Below, in pieces: positions 43,116 to 51,681 of a DNA stretch of 64,000 nucleotides (the stretch's first letter is position 1; every line of letters begins with the position of its first letter). The position numbers were made by a program, and so were the translations under genes. Source of the DNA: Bog-756 sp963727075 (GTDB lineage: Bacteria; Actinomycetota; Acidimicrobiia; Acidimicrobiales; RAAP-2); assembly GCA_963727075.1 (NCBI GenBank), contig CAVSET010000002.1:186001-250000 (forward strand), read 5' to 3'. The notes under the pieces were generated by a model. That model saw nothing but the letters and a program-made list of their open reading frames with translations, had not been told where the DNA came from and made no database searches.

Positions 43116-44420
43116 GTGGCTGCACGGTTTGGGATCTTGGGACCCGTCGAGTTCGGGGGGGCGTCCGGACCCGTCGTCATCCGAGGTGCCAAGCGCAGGG
43201 CGCTCCTCATCCGGCTGCTCGTGTCGGCCAACCAGCCGGTGCCGATGGACCGGCTGGCCGAGGACATCTGGGACGGGTGCCCCGGACCGGGAGCGGCCTC
43301 CACCCTGGTGAGCCACATCTCCCTGCTGCGCAAGCTCATCGGTGCCGAGCGGATCGCCAACCACGGTGGGAGCTACTGCCTGGGCGTCGCCCGCGACGAG
43401 CTCGACGCCGAAGCCTTCGAGTCGGCCGGGACCGAAGGCCGACGGGCCCTCGAGCTCGGCGATCTCCGCCGGGCCGCCGATCTCTTCGCCGAGGGACTCG
43501 GGCTCTGGCGGGGCCCGGCCCTGGCCGACGTGGCCGGCGCGTCCTGGGCCCAAGGAGCGATCGCCCGGCTCGAGGAGCTCCGCCTCAGCGCGGAGGAGTC
43601 GCTGCTCGACGCCCGGATCGGCCTCGGCATGCACCGCGAGGTGGTGGCGGCGGCCGAGGCGGCAGTGGATACCCAGCCCCTGCGCGAGCAGCGTTGGGCC
43701 ACGTTCATGCTGGCGCTGTATCGCTCCGGTCGCCAGGCGGACGCCCTTCGCACCTACCAGCGGCTCCGCGCCCTGCTCGGTGAGGAGCTGGGCCTCGAGC
43801 CCTCCACCGAGCTGAGCGCCCTGGAAGAGGCGATCCTGCGCCACAGTCCCGAGCTCGACCGTCCGGACTCGCTGGCCATCCCGAGCGCCGAGGTGAACAG
43901 GGCCCCGGCGGGCTCGCCCAAGGCGCCGGCCCACGCCGAGATCGGCGCATCGGGCACCGCCATCCTGTTGTTCACCGACTGGGTCGACTCGACGGCCCTG
44001 TCGGTGAGCATGCCGGTCGAGGAGGCCGACGCGTTGCGCCGAACGCATTTCGCCCTGCTCCGCGAGGCCCTGGCCCAGCACGCCGGGCGCGAGGTGAAGA
44101 ACGGCGGTCGACGGCCTGATGGCAGTGTTCTCCAGCCCGTCCGCCGCCCTGACCGCGGCCGCGGCCATGCAGCAGGCCGTCGACCGCCAGAACCGCCGGT
44201 CCAAGGTGGCCGTCGGTCTCCGGGTCGGGCTGTCCGCCGGCGAGGTGGGTATGGAAGGCGGTGACTACTACGGGGACCCGGTCGTCGAGCGAATCGGTAT
44301 TGCCGGGCCCGGAACGTGGCGGCGGATCCTCGCTCAACGGGCCCTGCAACGCATGTTACCGAGCCTCCTCATGCATGGTGGTTCGCCTCGGCGGCGAAGG
44401 GCGGCGGAGTCCGGGGTCAC
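43116..44420 (+). pseudogene. BTAD/SARP regulator fused to a class III cyclase domain, truncated
   Basis: The start is a DNA-binding domain, FGILGPVEFGGASGPVVIRGAKRRALLIRLL with AEDIWDGCPGPGAASTLVSHISLLRKLIG, followed by a full BTAD domain (EAFESAGTEGRRALELGDLRRA to LGLEPSTELSALEEAIL). A cyclase homology domain begins TAILLFTDWVDSTALS, then a frame change near 44107, DGLMAVFSSPSAALTAA and VGLRVGLSAGEVGMEGGDYYGDPVVE. After that the sequence no longer matches a cyclase in any frame, and no stop occurs before the convergent gene. GTG 43116 has GGGAGG upstream; ATG 42981 is an alternative. The end is approximate. Confidence 0.75.
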
Positions 44421-44939
44421 TCAGTCGAGTATGTCCGTCCACCCCTCGGCCGTCGGGGACCAGAAGACGGTGGTCAGCCGCATGGTGCGGTGCAGCCATC
44501 GCCCCTCGGTCCGGGCGTACTCGTCGTCCTCGTACCCACACATCCAGTAGGACGTTCCGTCCATGGCGCGGCAGGGGCTGAGCAGGTCCCAGCGCCCACG
44601 GGCCCGGTCCCCTTCGACCTCGATCCGGGGCTTCACGAACAGATGGCGCGAGAACGCCAGCGTGGGCCGGCGCAGGCGCTCGGCGATGGCCCGGCGTCCG
44701 GTGACGGCTCCGAGCCGCGGCCCACCGTCCCACACCCCGTCCTCAGTGAACAGCCGCGCGATCTGATCGGCCAGGACGGCCATCGCTTCGTCGTCGACGG
44801 GCCGGCCGGCCGAGAACCGGTCATCCACCAGTTCCCCGTAGCGCGCCTTGAGGGCATGTATCTCGAGCACCGCCTCGCAGTCCTCGAGTCGCCGCTGCAG
44901 GCGGTCGACCTCTGTGGCCAGCTCCTCGATGGTGGGCAT
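44421..44939 (-). CDS. SnoaL-like (NTF2-fold) protein
   Basis: 172 residues. The start has a coiled helix TIEELATEVDRLQRRLEDCEAVLEIHALKARYGELVDD, then LADQIARLFTEDGVWDGGPRLGAVTGRRAIAERLR and FSRHLFVKPRIEVEGDRARGRWDLLSP, the cone-shaped NTF2-like fold often found in polyketide cyclases, hydroxysteroid isomerases and hydratases. It could be an enzyme or a ligand-binding protein. The ATG at 44939 has GGAGG six bases before it. Substrate unknown. Confidence 0.82.
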   Translation of the reverse strand: MPTIEELATEVDRLQRRLEDCEAVLEIHALKARYGELVDDRFSAGRPVDDEAMAVLADQIARLFTEDGVWDGGPRLGAVTGRRAIAERLRRPTLAFSRHLFVKPRIEVEGDRARGRWDLLSPCRAMDGTSYWMCGYEDDEYARTEGRWLHRTMRLTTVFWSPTAEGWTDILD

Positions 44940-45008
44940 CACGTTCCTCCGACCGGCGTCCGCTCCACCCAGTATGGAGCGGACCCGGCCTCGACGAACA
45001 CCCGACGC

Positions 45009-46253
45009 TCAGTACCCCCCGGTGCAGCCGTTCTGATCGGGTGCCGCGTTGGGGTTGCCCCAGTAGCGGGTGGCGAACGCCACCGCTACCCGGATCTGCT
45101 GGTCGGGGGTGGCCGCGGCAGCATCGGAGGGATAGCCGAACGTGTTGAACTGGTCCCAGTTGGCGTGGCTGAAGCCGAGACCGCCACTGAAGACCGCGCC
45201 ACGGACATCCCAGACGCCGCCCTCCTCGCACATGTTGACCCGGTACCAGGCCGCCCGCTGGTAGTCGGTGATGCCGTCGCCGACGGTGCTGGTACCCGAA
45301 CCGGGCGGGCTGTAGACCGTGCTGCCCCCGAGCGATCCGAAGAACTCGGCTCCCCCGAAGGTGAAGATGCCCCCGTCGGAAGCCACTGTCAGGTACCCGA
45401 ACCCGGTCGGCGACATGCCGATCACCGGCTTGTTGAGCGGTTGTCCCCCGGTCGAGCCCAAGAACGGAGCACCGCCGAAGGTGTAGATCCCACCATCGGC
45501 CCCCACCAGCCGGTACCCCGTCCCGGCCGTAGTGATCCCGACCACCGGCCGACCGAAGGGGGCGCCGCCGGCGTAGGGGGCGTCGCCGAAGGAGTACACG
45601 TCCCCGTCGGCGGCCGCCTCCCAGTACCCGCGACCATCCGGAGTCGACGCCACACCCACGATGGGGCTGGCGGGAGACATGCCGGTGGCCGAACCGTAGA
45701 ACTTGGCGTCGCCGAAGGCGAACACACCTCCGTCGGCTCCGACCACCCAGTAGCCGGACCCGTCCGGGGTCGGCTGTATGCCCACGACGGGCTGGTTCAG
45801 CGGGAGGGAGCCGGTCGAGCCATAGAACGTGGCGTCCCCGAAGGCGAACACCCCTCCGTCGGCGGCCACCTCCCAGTAGCCGTCCCCGTCGGCGGTGGAG
45901 GCCATCCCGACGATGGGTCGATTGAGATGCATGGCACCGGTCGAGCCATGGAAGCCGGCATCCCCGAACGAGAAGATGCCGCCATCGGCGCCGACCTCCC
46001 AATAGCCGTTTCCGTTGGGCACGGCGGCGGCGCCCACGATCGGCGCGTTGAGCACCAGTCCGGCACCGGTCGGGAGCGCAGCGGCGGAAGCCGGCTCGGT
46101 CTGGGCGGCCAGAACCGAAGCCACCGATGCCGCGCCGACCGCCAGACGGCCGACGGGCTTGCGACGGAGCGGGATGGGAAGCAGGTGGCCATGTCGGGTG
46201 GCCGTATGACGTTCGCGACGAAGAGCACGACGAAGACGCGTCGCAGAAAGCAC
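45009..46253 (-). CDS. Secreted Rpf-like (transglycosylase-fold) protein with six propeller-type repeats
   Basis: 414 residues. A signal peptide is likely: a basic start, then VGRLAVGAASVASVLAA and an A-S-A cleavage site near residue 58. Six repeats of about 42 residues follow (83 to about 320), each with GYW-V-ADGGIFSFGDA-F-GS, as in a beta-propeller. The last 95 residues are an Rpf-type domain: AAWYRVNMCEEGGVWDVRG with the catalytic Glu in C-E-x-G-G, then GGLGFSHANWDQF. Such domains cleave peptidoglycan and help resuscitation or growth. The start is a GTG with GGAAAGG upstream. Confidence 0.87.
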   Translation of the reverse strand: MLSATRLRRALRRERHTATRHGHLLPIPLRRKPVGRLAVGAASVASVLAAQTEPASAAALPTGAGLVLNAPIVGAAAVPNGNGYWEVGADGGIFSFGDAGFHGSTGAMHLNRPIVGMASTADGDGYWEVAADGGVFAFGDATFYGSTGSLPLNQPVVGIQPTPDGSGYWVVGADGGVFAFGDAKFYGSATGMSPASPIVGVASTPDGRGYWEAAADGDVYSFGDAPYAGGAPFGRPVVGITTAGTGYRLVGADGGIYTFGGAPFLGSTGGQPLNKPVIGMSPTGFGYLTVASDGGIFTFGGAEFFGSLGGSTVYSPPGSGTSTVGDGITDYQRAAWYRVNMCEEGGVWDVRGAVFSGGLGFSHANWDQFNTFGYPSDAAAATPDQQIRVAVAFATRYWGNPNAAPDQNGCTGGY

Positions 46254-46276
46254 TGTGGAAGACCTTTCCTTGGTCG

Positions 46277-46307
46277 GTCAGTGCGGTCGCGTGGCGTCCG
46301 CACTGAC
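46277..46307 (-). promoter_or_regulatory. Hairpin just upstream of the ribosome site of the Rpf-like gene
   Basis: Perfect 10-base arms GTCAGTGCGG and CCGCACTGAC around an 11-base loop, ending 10 bases before the GGAAAGG ribosome site. It could control translation or stabilise the mRNA. Confidence 0.45.
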
Positions 46308-46477
46308 TCTCTTTTGGTTGGGTGGACCCCACATCTGTGCATTCAACGCCCCAGCCGATCACCGGGCAGGGTGGTACGGCCTAGCTACAAGAGCCGGGTG
46401 TGCTAGCGGGTGTTTGCGTCCAAAGTCAGTTGGTCGTTACGTCTGTGTCTCCCATCGACCGGCGGCGGCCGATCGCC

Positions 46478-46505
46478 ATGGGGAAGCCCGAACGAGCTTC
46501 CCCAT
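46478..46505. promoter_or_regulatory. Perfect hairpin in the cutA-Rpf divergent region
   Basis: Arms ATGGGGAAGC and GCTTCCCCAT (10 bases each) with an 8-base loop. No T run follows on either strand, so it is not a simple terminator. Role unknown. Confidence 0.4.
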
Positions 46506-46763
46506 CTCCACGAAGGCGGGGGCAGATGCAACGCCCGCGTTCAGTCGGGGGACTGTAGCGGTCGACGCCACCGGACGGTAATCGACGCGGCTCGCTCCGG
46601 GAAGGCTGAGTACCATGGGCCTTGTGATCCTGATCGGACAGACAGGCCTCATACGCTGGGCAGATAGCCGGATCGTGGCGGAGCCTCCGCCCCGGTTGCG
46701 CTCGTTTCCGTCATCCATCTGCGACCACAGTGCGCGCGCACACGGATGCGCGGCGTAAGCGAA

Positions 46764-47132
46764 ATGGGTTCGGTGACCCACGTTGAGATCCGCTTCACGG
46801 TCGACGATCCGGCCCGCGCCGACGCCATCGTCGGCTCGCTCCTGGCCGAGCGGATCATCGCCTGCGGCCAACGGGTCGGTCCCATCGTCAGTCGCTACTG
46901 GTGGTCGGGTTCGATCGAACGGACAGACGAATGGCTCGTGCTGCTCAAGACGCGATCAGAGCTCGCCACCCGGGTGATCGACATGATCGTCGAGCGCCAT
47001 CCCTACGACACGCCGGAGGTGGTGGCCCTCCCGATCGTGGCGGGTCATGCGGGCTACCTCGAATGGATCGACGACGTGACCGTTGTCTCCGATGGCGCGA
47101 CCCGTGACACGCCCGATGGCGCGACTCCGTGA
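46764..47132 (+). CDS. cutA: Divalent-cation tolerance protein CutA
   Basis: 122 residues of the trimeric CutA fold: VTHVEIRFTVDDPARADAIVGSLLAERIIACGQRVGPIVSRYWWSGSIERTDEWLVLLKTRSE and YDTPEVVALPIVAGHAGYLEWIDD. The I-A-C-x-x and Y-W-W-x-G-x-I segments are typical. Originally linked to copper tolerance; the true role is unsettled. Its last 15 codons run into a 24/25-base tandem repeat that supplies the stop. The ATG at 46764 gives the usual start. Confidence 0.92.
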   Translation: MGSVTHVEIRFTVDDPARADAIVGSLLAERIIACGQRVGPIVSRYWWSGSIERTDEWLVLLKTRSELATRVIDMIVERHPYDTPEVVALPIVAGHAGYLEWIDDVTVVSDGATRDTPDGATP

Positions 47133-47238
47133 CACGCCCGATGGCGCGACTCCGTGACACGCCCGATGGCGCGACCCGTGGCACGCCCGATGGCGCGACC
47201 CGTGGCACGCCCGATGGCCGCGTCCGATGACCGCGTCC
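47091..47238. repeat. Minisatellite at the 3' end of cutA
   Basis: Five near-perfect copies of GATGGCGCGACYCCGTGRCACGCCC-type units of 24 or 25 bases (starting 47091, 47115, 47140, 47165 and 47189), then two decayed short units (47213 and 47226). The 24-base units keep the cutA frame open; the extra T of the second unit brings in its TGA. There are no spacers, so it is not CRISPR. Confidence 0.9.
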
Positions 47239-47324
47239 GATGAGGGCGTGGCGGTGTGCACCCGGACCACACCGGCGGGTCGGCACCGAACTGCCTTAGC
47301 ATGAGCTCGGTGGGAACGGACCTG

Positions 47325-48338
47325 ATGCCGGCCGCGGTCTACGTGGGCAACGGTCGGCTGGAGGTCGAGGAGGTGCCGGTGCCCGAACCGGGGCCCGGTG
47401 AGGTCCTCGTCGAGGTGTCGGCCTGCGGCATCTGCGGTTCGGACCTCCACCTGGTCCTCGAGCAGTACGCCCGGCCCGGCGCCATCCTGGGCCACGAATG
47501 GGCGGGTCGGGTCGTGGCCGGAGGCGCCGGGGCCCCGAGCACCGGCGACCGGGTCGTCTTCGAGCCGACCCCGGGGTGCGGGCGCTGCCGCCCCTGCCGG
47601 CGGGGGCGTCCCTCTGTCTGCGTGCGTCGACCGGTGTCGGACATGCGCGACATGCGCGGCGCCTTTGCCCGATACGTGACCGTGCCCGCGCCCAACATCC
47701 TCCGGCTCCCCGACTCGCTGAGCACCCGGGCGGCGGCCCTGGCCGAGCCGACCGCCATCGCCCTCCACGCCGTCGAGCTCGCCGACATCACCGTGGACGA
47801 CCGTGTCCTCGTGACCGGCGCCGGCCCCGTCGGGCTCATCATCATCGCCGTCCTCCGGACGCTCGGTGTGACGGACATCACGGTCAGCGAACCGGTCCCG
47901 CTCCGACGCGACCGGGCGCTGGCCGTCGGCGCGAGGTCGGCCGTGACGCCCGACGAAATGGTGGACCCGGGCATCGGGAGCAGGGTCGAACGGCCGTACG
48001 CGGCCGCGTTCGAATGCTCCGGCCGAGCCGCGGCTGCGGAGCAGGCCCTCGGCCAACTCGACTTCGCCGGCACGCTGGTGTTCGTCGGGACGGGATCGGC
48101 CCCGACCCGGGTGAACCACAACCGGATGATCATCATGGAGCTCGAGGCGATCGGGACGTTCAACTACAGCCATCGTGGTTTCGGCCCGGCCGTCGAGCTC
48201 CTCGACAGCGGCGCCCTGCCCGTCGACCTGCTCGTCGAAGCCGGTGATGTGCCACTATCGGGCGTGATGGAGGCCATGACCCAGCTGGCGCAGGGTGAGA
48301 TCGCGGCCAAAGTGCTGGTCCGGCCCGAGGTCTCCTGA
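47325..48338 (+). CDS. Zinc-dependent alcohol dehydrogenase (threonine dehydrogenase-like)
   Basis: 337 residues of the MDR superfamily. The catalytic zinc ligands are in SACGICGSDLHLV and ILGHEWAGRVV, the structural zinc Cys residues in TPGCGRCRPCRRGRPSVC, and the NAD-binding turn in VLVTGAGPVGLIIIAVL. The last part, MIIMELEAIGTFNYSHRGFGPAVELL, is usual. The substrate is an unknown alcohol or polyol. An ATG at 47301 is also possible, but GGTGGGA lies before 47325. Its stop overlaps the start of a VOC protein. Confidence 0.88.
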   Translation: MPAAVYVGNGRLEVEEVPVPEPGPGEVLVEVSACGICGSDLHLVLEQYARPGAILGHEWAGRVVAGGAGAPSTGDRVVFEPTPGCGRCRPCRRGRPSVCVRRPVSDMRDMRGAFARYVTVPAPNILRLPDSLSTRAAALAEPTAIALHAVELADITVDDRVLVTGAGPVGLIIIAVLRTLGVTDITVSEPVPLRRDRALAVGARSAVTPDEMVDPGIGSRVERPYAAAFECSGRAAAAEQALGQLDFAGTLVFVGTGSAPTRVNHNRMIIMELEAIGTFNYSHRGFGPAVELLDSGALPVDLLVEAGDVPLSGVMEAMTQLAQGEIAAKVLVRPEVS

Positions 48339-48796
48339 TGGCCCGGTCGGGGCTGCGACCGGTCTTCAACCACGTGGCCATCAGCGTGGACGCCGCCGTG
48401 ATGGACGATGCCGGTCGGGCCGACCTCATCGCCTTCTTCGGGGAGGTGTTCGGGTGGATCGAGGGGGACAACAGCACCGAGACGGGGAACCCGCTGATCC
48501 TCTACACCGGGGAGATGCGCCAGTTCCTCTACCTGCTCCCGGCCACCGGCCAGTACCTCCAGGCGCCCCGGCTCGACCACTTCGGACTGGAGATCTCCTC
48601 ACTCGAGGAGCTGCGGGCGATCCTCGACCGCGCCAAGGCCTACCGGGAGAAGGACCGGCGAGTCACCATCATCGATCTCGATGAGCGGGTGACCCACGGC
48701 CCGACCTCGGACTACACCCTCACCAATGCCTACATCGGGTTCCTCATCCCGCTGATGGTCGAGCTCCAGCACATCGCCCAGCGTCCAGCGCGGTGA
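48338..48796 (+). CDS. VOC family (glyoxalase/dioxygenase-fold) protein
   Basis: 152 residues. The N-terminus RPVFNHVAISVDAAVMDDAGRADLIAFFGEVFGW is a VOC beta-alpha unit with its first metal-ligand His, and RLDHFGLEISSLEELRAIL supplies a second unit with another His. The metal-binding and substrate residues cannot be fixed from sequence alone. ATG overlaps the preceding dehydrogenase stop, so the two are coexpressed; it may act on the same compound. Confidence 0.8.
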   Translation: MARSGLRPVFNHVAISVDAAVMDDAGRADLIAFFGEVFGWIEGDNSTETGNPLILYTGEMRQFLYLLPATGQYLQAPRLDHFGLEISSLEELRAILDRAKAYREKDRRVTIIDLDERVTHGPTSDYTLTNAYIGFLIPLMVELQHIAQRPAR

Positions 48797-48820
48797 GGTC
48801 GACGGCCCAGCCACACAGGC

Positions 48821-50050
48821 TCAGCGGAAGTCGAAGGCGACCTTGATGGCGTTCGACTCGGTCTGGGTGGCGAGCGCGGTGAACGCTTCGCGCCACTCCG
48901 GCAGGCGGTAGGTGTGGGTGAGCATCCCCGAGAGGTCGATCCGGCCGTCGGCCATCAGCTGGAGGAAGTGCTCCATGGCGTGGCTGCGCACGCCCTCCAC
49001 CTCCTCGGTGCCGAAGGCGTTCGACCCCACCCACGAGATCTCCTTGAAATAGAGCGGTGACCATTCCCAGCGGGCCGGCGGGTTCACCCCGCTCTTGACC
49101 AGGGTGCCCCGGGTCCGGAGCAGGCGCACCGACACCTCCGAGCTCTCGGTCGTCCCCACCGTGTCGTAGACGACGTCGATCCCCCCGGGGTGGGCCATGG
49201 GAAGCCCGTGCGGCGTCCGCTGGAGAACGCCGCCCGACCACGAAGCAGCTCCCTCGATGACCGCGTCGGCCGGCTCCCAGTGCACGACCTCCGCCCCGAG
49301 CGACCGGGCCAGGGCCGCCTGGGCCGGGTGGCGGGCCACCACCAGGACGTCGACATCCGGGTAGAGGGCCCGGAGGACGGCGGTGGCCGTGATGCCGAGC
49401 GCTCCGGCGCCGTAGACCATGGCACGGCCCCCTGACGGTGGCGGGTGACGGGTGACCGAGTGCAGCGAGACCGAGAACGGGTCGGCCAGCACGGCGATCT
49501 CGTCCGGGATCTCGTCGGGGACGGGGAACAGCATCGAGTCGTGCGCCGAGAAGTAGTCGGCGAAGCCACCGGGGGCGTCTTTGCACGTCCCGATGTGGAT
49601 CCCGGCCGACAGCGGTCCCTCGGTGAAGTGCCAGCAGATGCTCAGGTCGCCGGCCTGGCAGGACGGGCAGGGCGGATCGATCCCCCGGGGCAGGCACGAC
49701 AGCCAGGGATTGAGGATGACCCGCTGACCGACCTCGAGGCCCACGGCCGACGGCCCCAGTTCGGTCACCTCCCCGACCACCTCGTGGCCCATGACCATGG
49801 GGAAGGAGAACAGGTTGGCCAGGGCGCTGTCCTGGTACTCGTCGGTGAAGTCACCAAAGACCTGCTTGGCCTCGGACCCGCAGATGCCCGTGACCCGGGT
49901 CTTCGCCACCACCCAGTCATTGCGGAGGGGCCGGGGCTCGGCCGCCTCGACCAGCCGCATCGGCACCTTGGCCAGCCCCTCGAGCAGGGGGTTGGACGGA
50001 TCGGGCGGGTCCCACCGGTCGGGCCGAACCCCCCACAGCAACGCCTGCAT
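48821..50050 (-). CDS. Zinc-binding alcohol dehydrogenase family protein
   Basis: 409 residues. It has TRVTGICGSEAKQVFGDF for the catalytic site, MVMGHEVVGEVTELG, a structural zinc loop LSCLPRGIDPPCPSCQAGDLSIC with four Cys, and MVYGAGALGITATAVLRALYPDVDVLVV for the cofactor. The longer form with an insert around residues 70-90 and the TCKDAPGGFADYF motif is seen in uncharacterised actinobacterial enzymes. The ATG is 50050; the upstream in-frame extension is non-coding. It is divergent from the carotenoid oxygenase gene. Confidence 0.86.
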   Translation of the reverse strand: MQALLWGVRPDRWDPPDPSNPLLEGLAKVPMRLVEAAEPRPLRNDWVVAKTRVTGICGSEAKQVFGDFTDEYQDSALANLFSFPMVMGHEVVGEVTELGPSAVGLEVGQRVILNPWLSCLPRGIDPPCPSCQAGDLSICWHFTEGPLSAGIHIGTCKDAPGGFADYFSAHDSMLFPVPDEIPDEIAVLADPFSVSLHSVTRHPPPSGGRAMVYGAGALGITATAVLRALYPDVDVLVVARHPAQAALARSLGAEVVHWEPADAVIEGAASWSGGVLQRTPHGLPMAHPGGIDVVYDTVGTTESSEVSVRLLRTRGTLVKSGVNPPARWEWSPLYFKEISWVGSNAFGTEEVEGVRSHAMEHFLQLMADGRIDLSGMLTHTYRLPEWREAFTALATQTESNAIKVAFDFR

Positions 50051-50224
50051 ATGGCCTCCCCCGATGATTGGCGGTCTCTGCCGCCACGGTAGCCGTGTCG
50101 CCGCGTGACAGCCCGACCTGCCCGTTGTCCCGACCGCCCCGCCCTTCGGCCCACAGCGCGGCGCGGCGGGTTGCGCGATGCTGACCGTGGGGAATGCGTG
50201 GCGCATCCGGCGAGGAGGAGGGCC

Positions 50225-51562
50225 ATGACCACGGTCGGGAACCGCTATCTGGAGGGCAACTACGCGCCCGTGTCGAACGAGTGCACGACCGGGGAGCTCC
50301 CAGTCACCGGCTCGTTGCCTGAGGAGCTGGCTGGGCGCTACCTGCGCAACGGGCCGAACCCGGTCGAGCCCCCGGAGCCGTCGACCTACCACTGGTTCTC
50401 CGGAAGCGGCATGGTGCACGGGATCCGGATCCGCGACGGCCGGGCCGAGTGGTACCGCAACCGGTTCGTCCGCTCGGCCGACGTCGCCTCCGCCCTCGGT
50501 GAGCCGGTCCGGCCCGGTCCTGTCCACGCCGATATGGACTTCAGCGCCAACACCAACGTGATCGGGCACGCCGGCCGGACCTTCGCCGTCGTCGAGGCCG
50601 GGGCGCGACCCTACGAATTGAGCTACGACCTCGACACGATCGGCCCGTCCGACTTCGACGGGACGCTCCGGGGCGGGTACACGGCCCACCCCAAACGCGA
50701 CCCGGCGAGCGGCGAGCTCCATGCCGTCTCCTACTACTGGGGCTGGGGCAACAAGGTGCAGTACACGGTCACCGGCGTCGATGGCCGTGTCCGCAAGGTC
50801 GTCGACGTCGAGGTCGGCGGCCCGGTGAGCGTGCACGACATGTCCCTCACCGAACGGTTCGCGGTCATCTACGACCTTCCGGTCGTGTTCGACGCCGAGG
50901 CCGCCATGTCGGGCGCCCTCTTCCCGTACCACTGGGATCCCGACTATCGACCGCGCGTCGGACTACTGGAACGCGAGGGTGGGTCCGCCGACGTCTCCTG
51001 GTTCGACGTCGAGCCGTGTTACGTCTTCCACCCCATGAACGCGTATGACGATGGGAACCACGTGGTCCTCGACGTGATCCGGCACCCGAAGATGTTCGAC
51101 ACCCACCGTCTCGGTCCGGACGAGGGCCCTCCGACCCTGGACCGCTGGACGGTGGACCTGGCAACCGGCAAGGTCGTGGAGGAGCGGCTCGACGACTTGG
51201 GCCAGGAGTTCCCCCGGGTCGATGAGCGTCTGGTCGGGCGACGTCACCGCTACGGCTACGCCGGCGCCTTCCTCGGGGGCGAGGACGGGTTGGTGAAGCA
51301 CGACCTCCACCAGGGGACCAGGGAGTTCCGACCTCTCCACGCCGGCGACGGCGCCTGCGAGGCGGTCTTCGTCCCGGCCGGACCGGACGCCGAGGAGGAC
51401 GACGGCTGGGTGCTCTCGCTCACCTACGACGTCACCGCCGGCACCAGCCAGTTGATGGTGCTCAACGCCAGGGACTTCGCCGGCGAGCCCCAAGCGGTCG
51501 TGCACCTTCCGCAGCGGGTGCCCTTCGGTTTCCACGGGAACTGGGTGCCGGACACTCCCTGA
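50225..51562 (+). CDS. Carotenoid oxygenase (carotenoid/stilbene cleavage) family protein
   Basis: 445 residues of the seven-blade propeller dioxygenase family. The four iron-ligand His residues fall in GYTAHPKRDP, VSVHDMSLTERF, IRHPKMF or VFHPMNAY, and FGFHGNWVP. PEELAGRYLRNGPNP and HWFSGSGMVHGIRI at the start are diagnostic. Members cleave carotenoids, apocarotenoids or lignin-derived stilbenes; which one is unclear. GAGGAGG precedes the ATG at 50225. Confidence 0.93.
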   Translation: MTTVGNRYLEGNYAPVSNECTTGELPVTGSLPEELAGRYLRNGPNPVEPPEPSTYHWFSGSGMVHGIRIRDGRAEWYRNRFVRSADVASALGEPVRPGPVHADMDFSANTNVIGHAGRTFAVVEAGARPYELSYDLDTIGPSDFDGTLRGGYTAHPKRDPASGELHAVSYYWGWGNKVQYTVTGVDGRVRKVVDVEVGGPVSVHDMSLTERFAVIYDLPVVFDAEAAMSGALFPYHWDPDYRPRVGLLEREGGSADVSWFDVEPCYVFHPMNAYDDGNHVVLDVIRHPKMFDTHRLGPDEGPPTLDRWTVDLATGKVVEERLDDLGQEFPRVDERLVGRRHRYGYAGAFLGGEDGLVKHDLHQGTREFRPLHAGDGACEAVFVPAGPDAEEDDGWVLSLTYDVTAGTSQLMVLNARDFAGEPQAVVHLPQRVPFGFHGNWVPDTP

Positions 51563-51681
51563 CCGGTAGCCCCGTTCCTTCGCCCCGGCGCGCACCGGTT
51601 GTCGGCTCTGTCTCGGTTCACTAGATTCTGCTCCTCGGCGCCGCGCCGACGATGTGGTACCCGTTGACAGGGAGCAAGGCC

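Larger units (their letters stand above)
46254..46763. other. 510-base divergent region between the Rpf-like gene and cutA
   Basis: No convincing coding frame. On the side of the Rpf-like gene it holds two perfect hairpins (46277-46307 and 46478-46505), so that gene may have a long structured leader. I looked for the cyclic di-AMP riboswitch known before actinobacterial rpf genes and did not find its conserved segments. Confidence 0.4.

Noticed and set aside
46254..46580. Cyclic di-AMP (ydaO-type) riboswitch before the Rpf-like gene
   Set aside because: The position is right, but the conserved segments of that RNA could not be found on either strand.
47091..47238. CRISPR array
   Set aside because: The units follow directly on each other without spacers and no cas genes are near.
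48821..50932. A 703-residue dehydrogenase starting near 50932
   Set aside because: The extra part lies antisense to the carotenoid oxygenase gene; the MDR protein starts at 50050.
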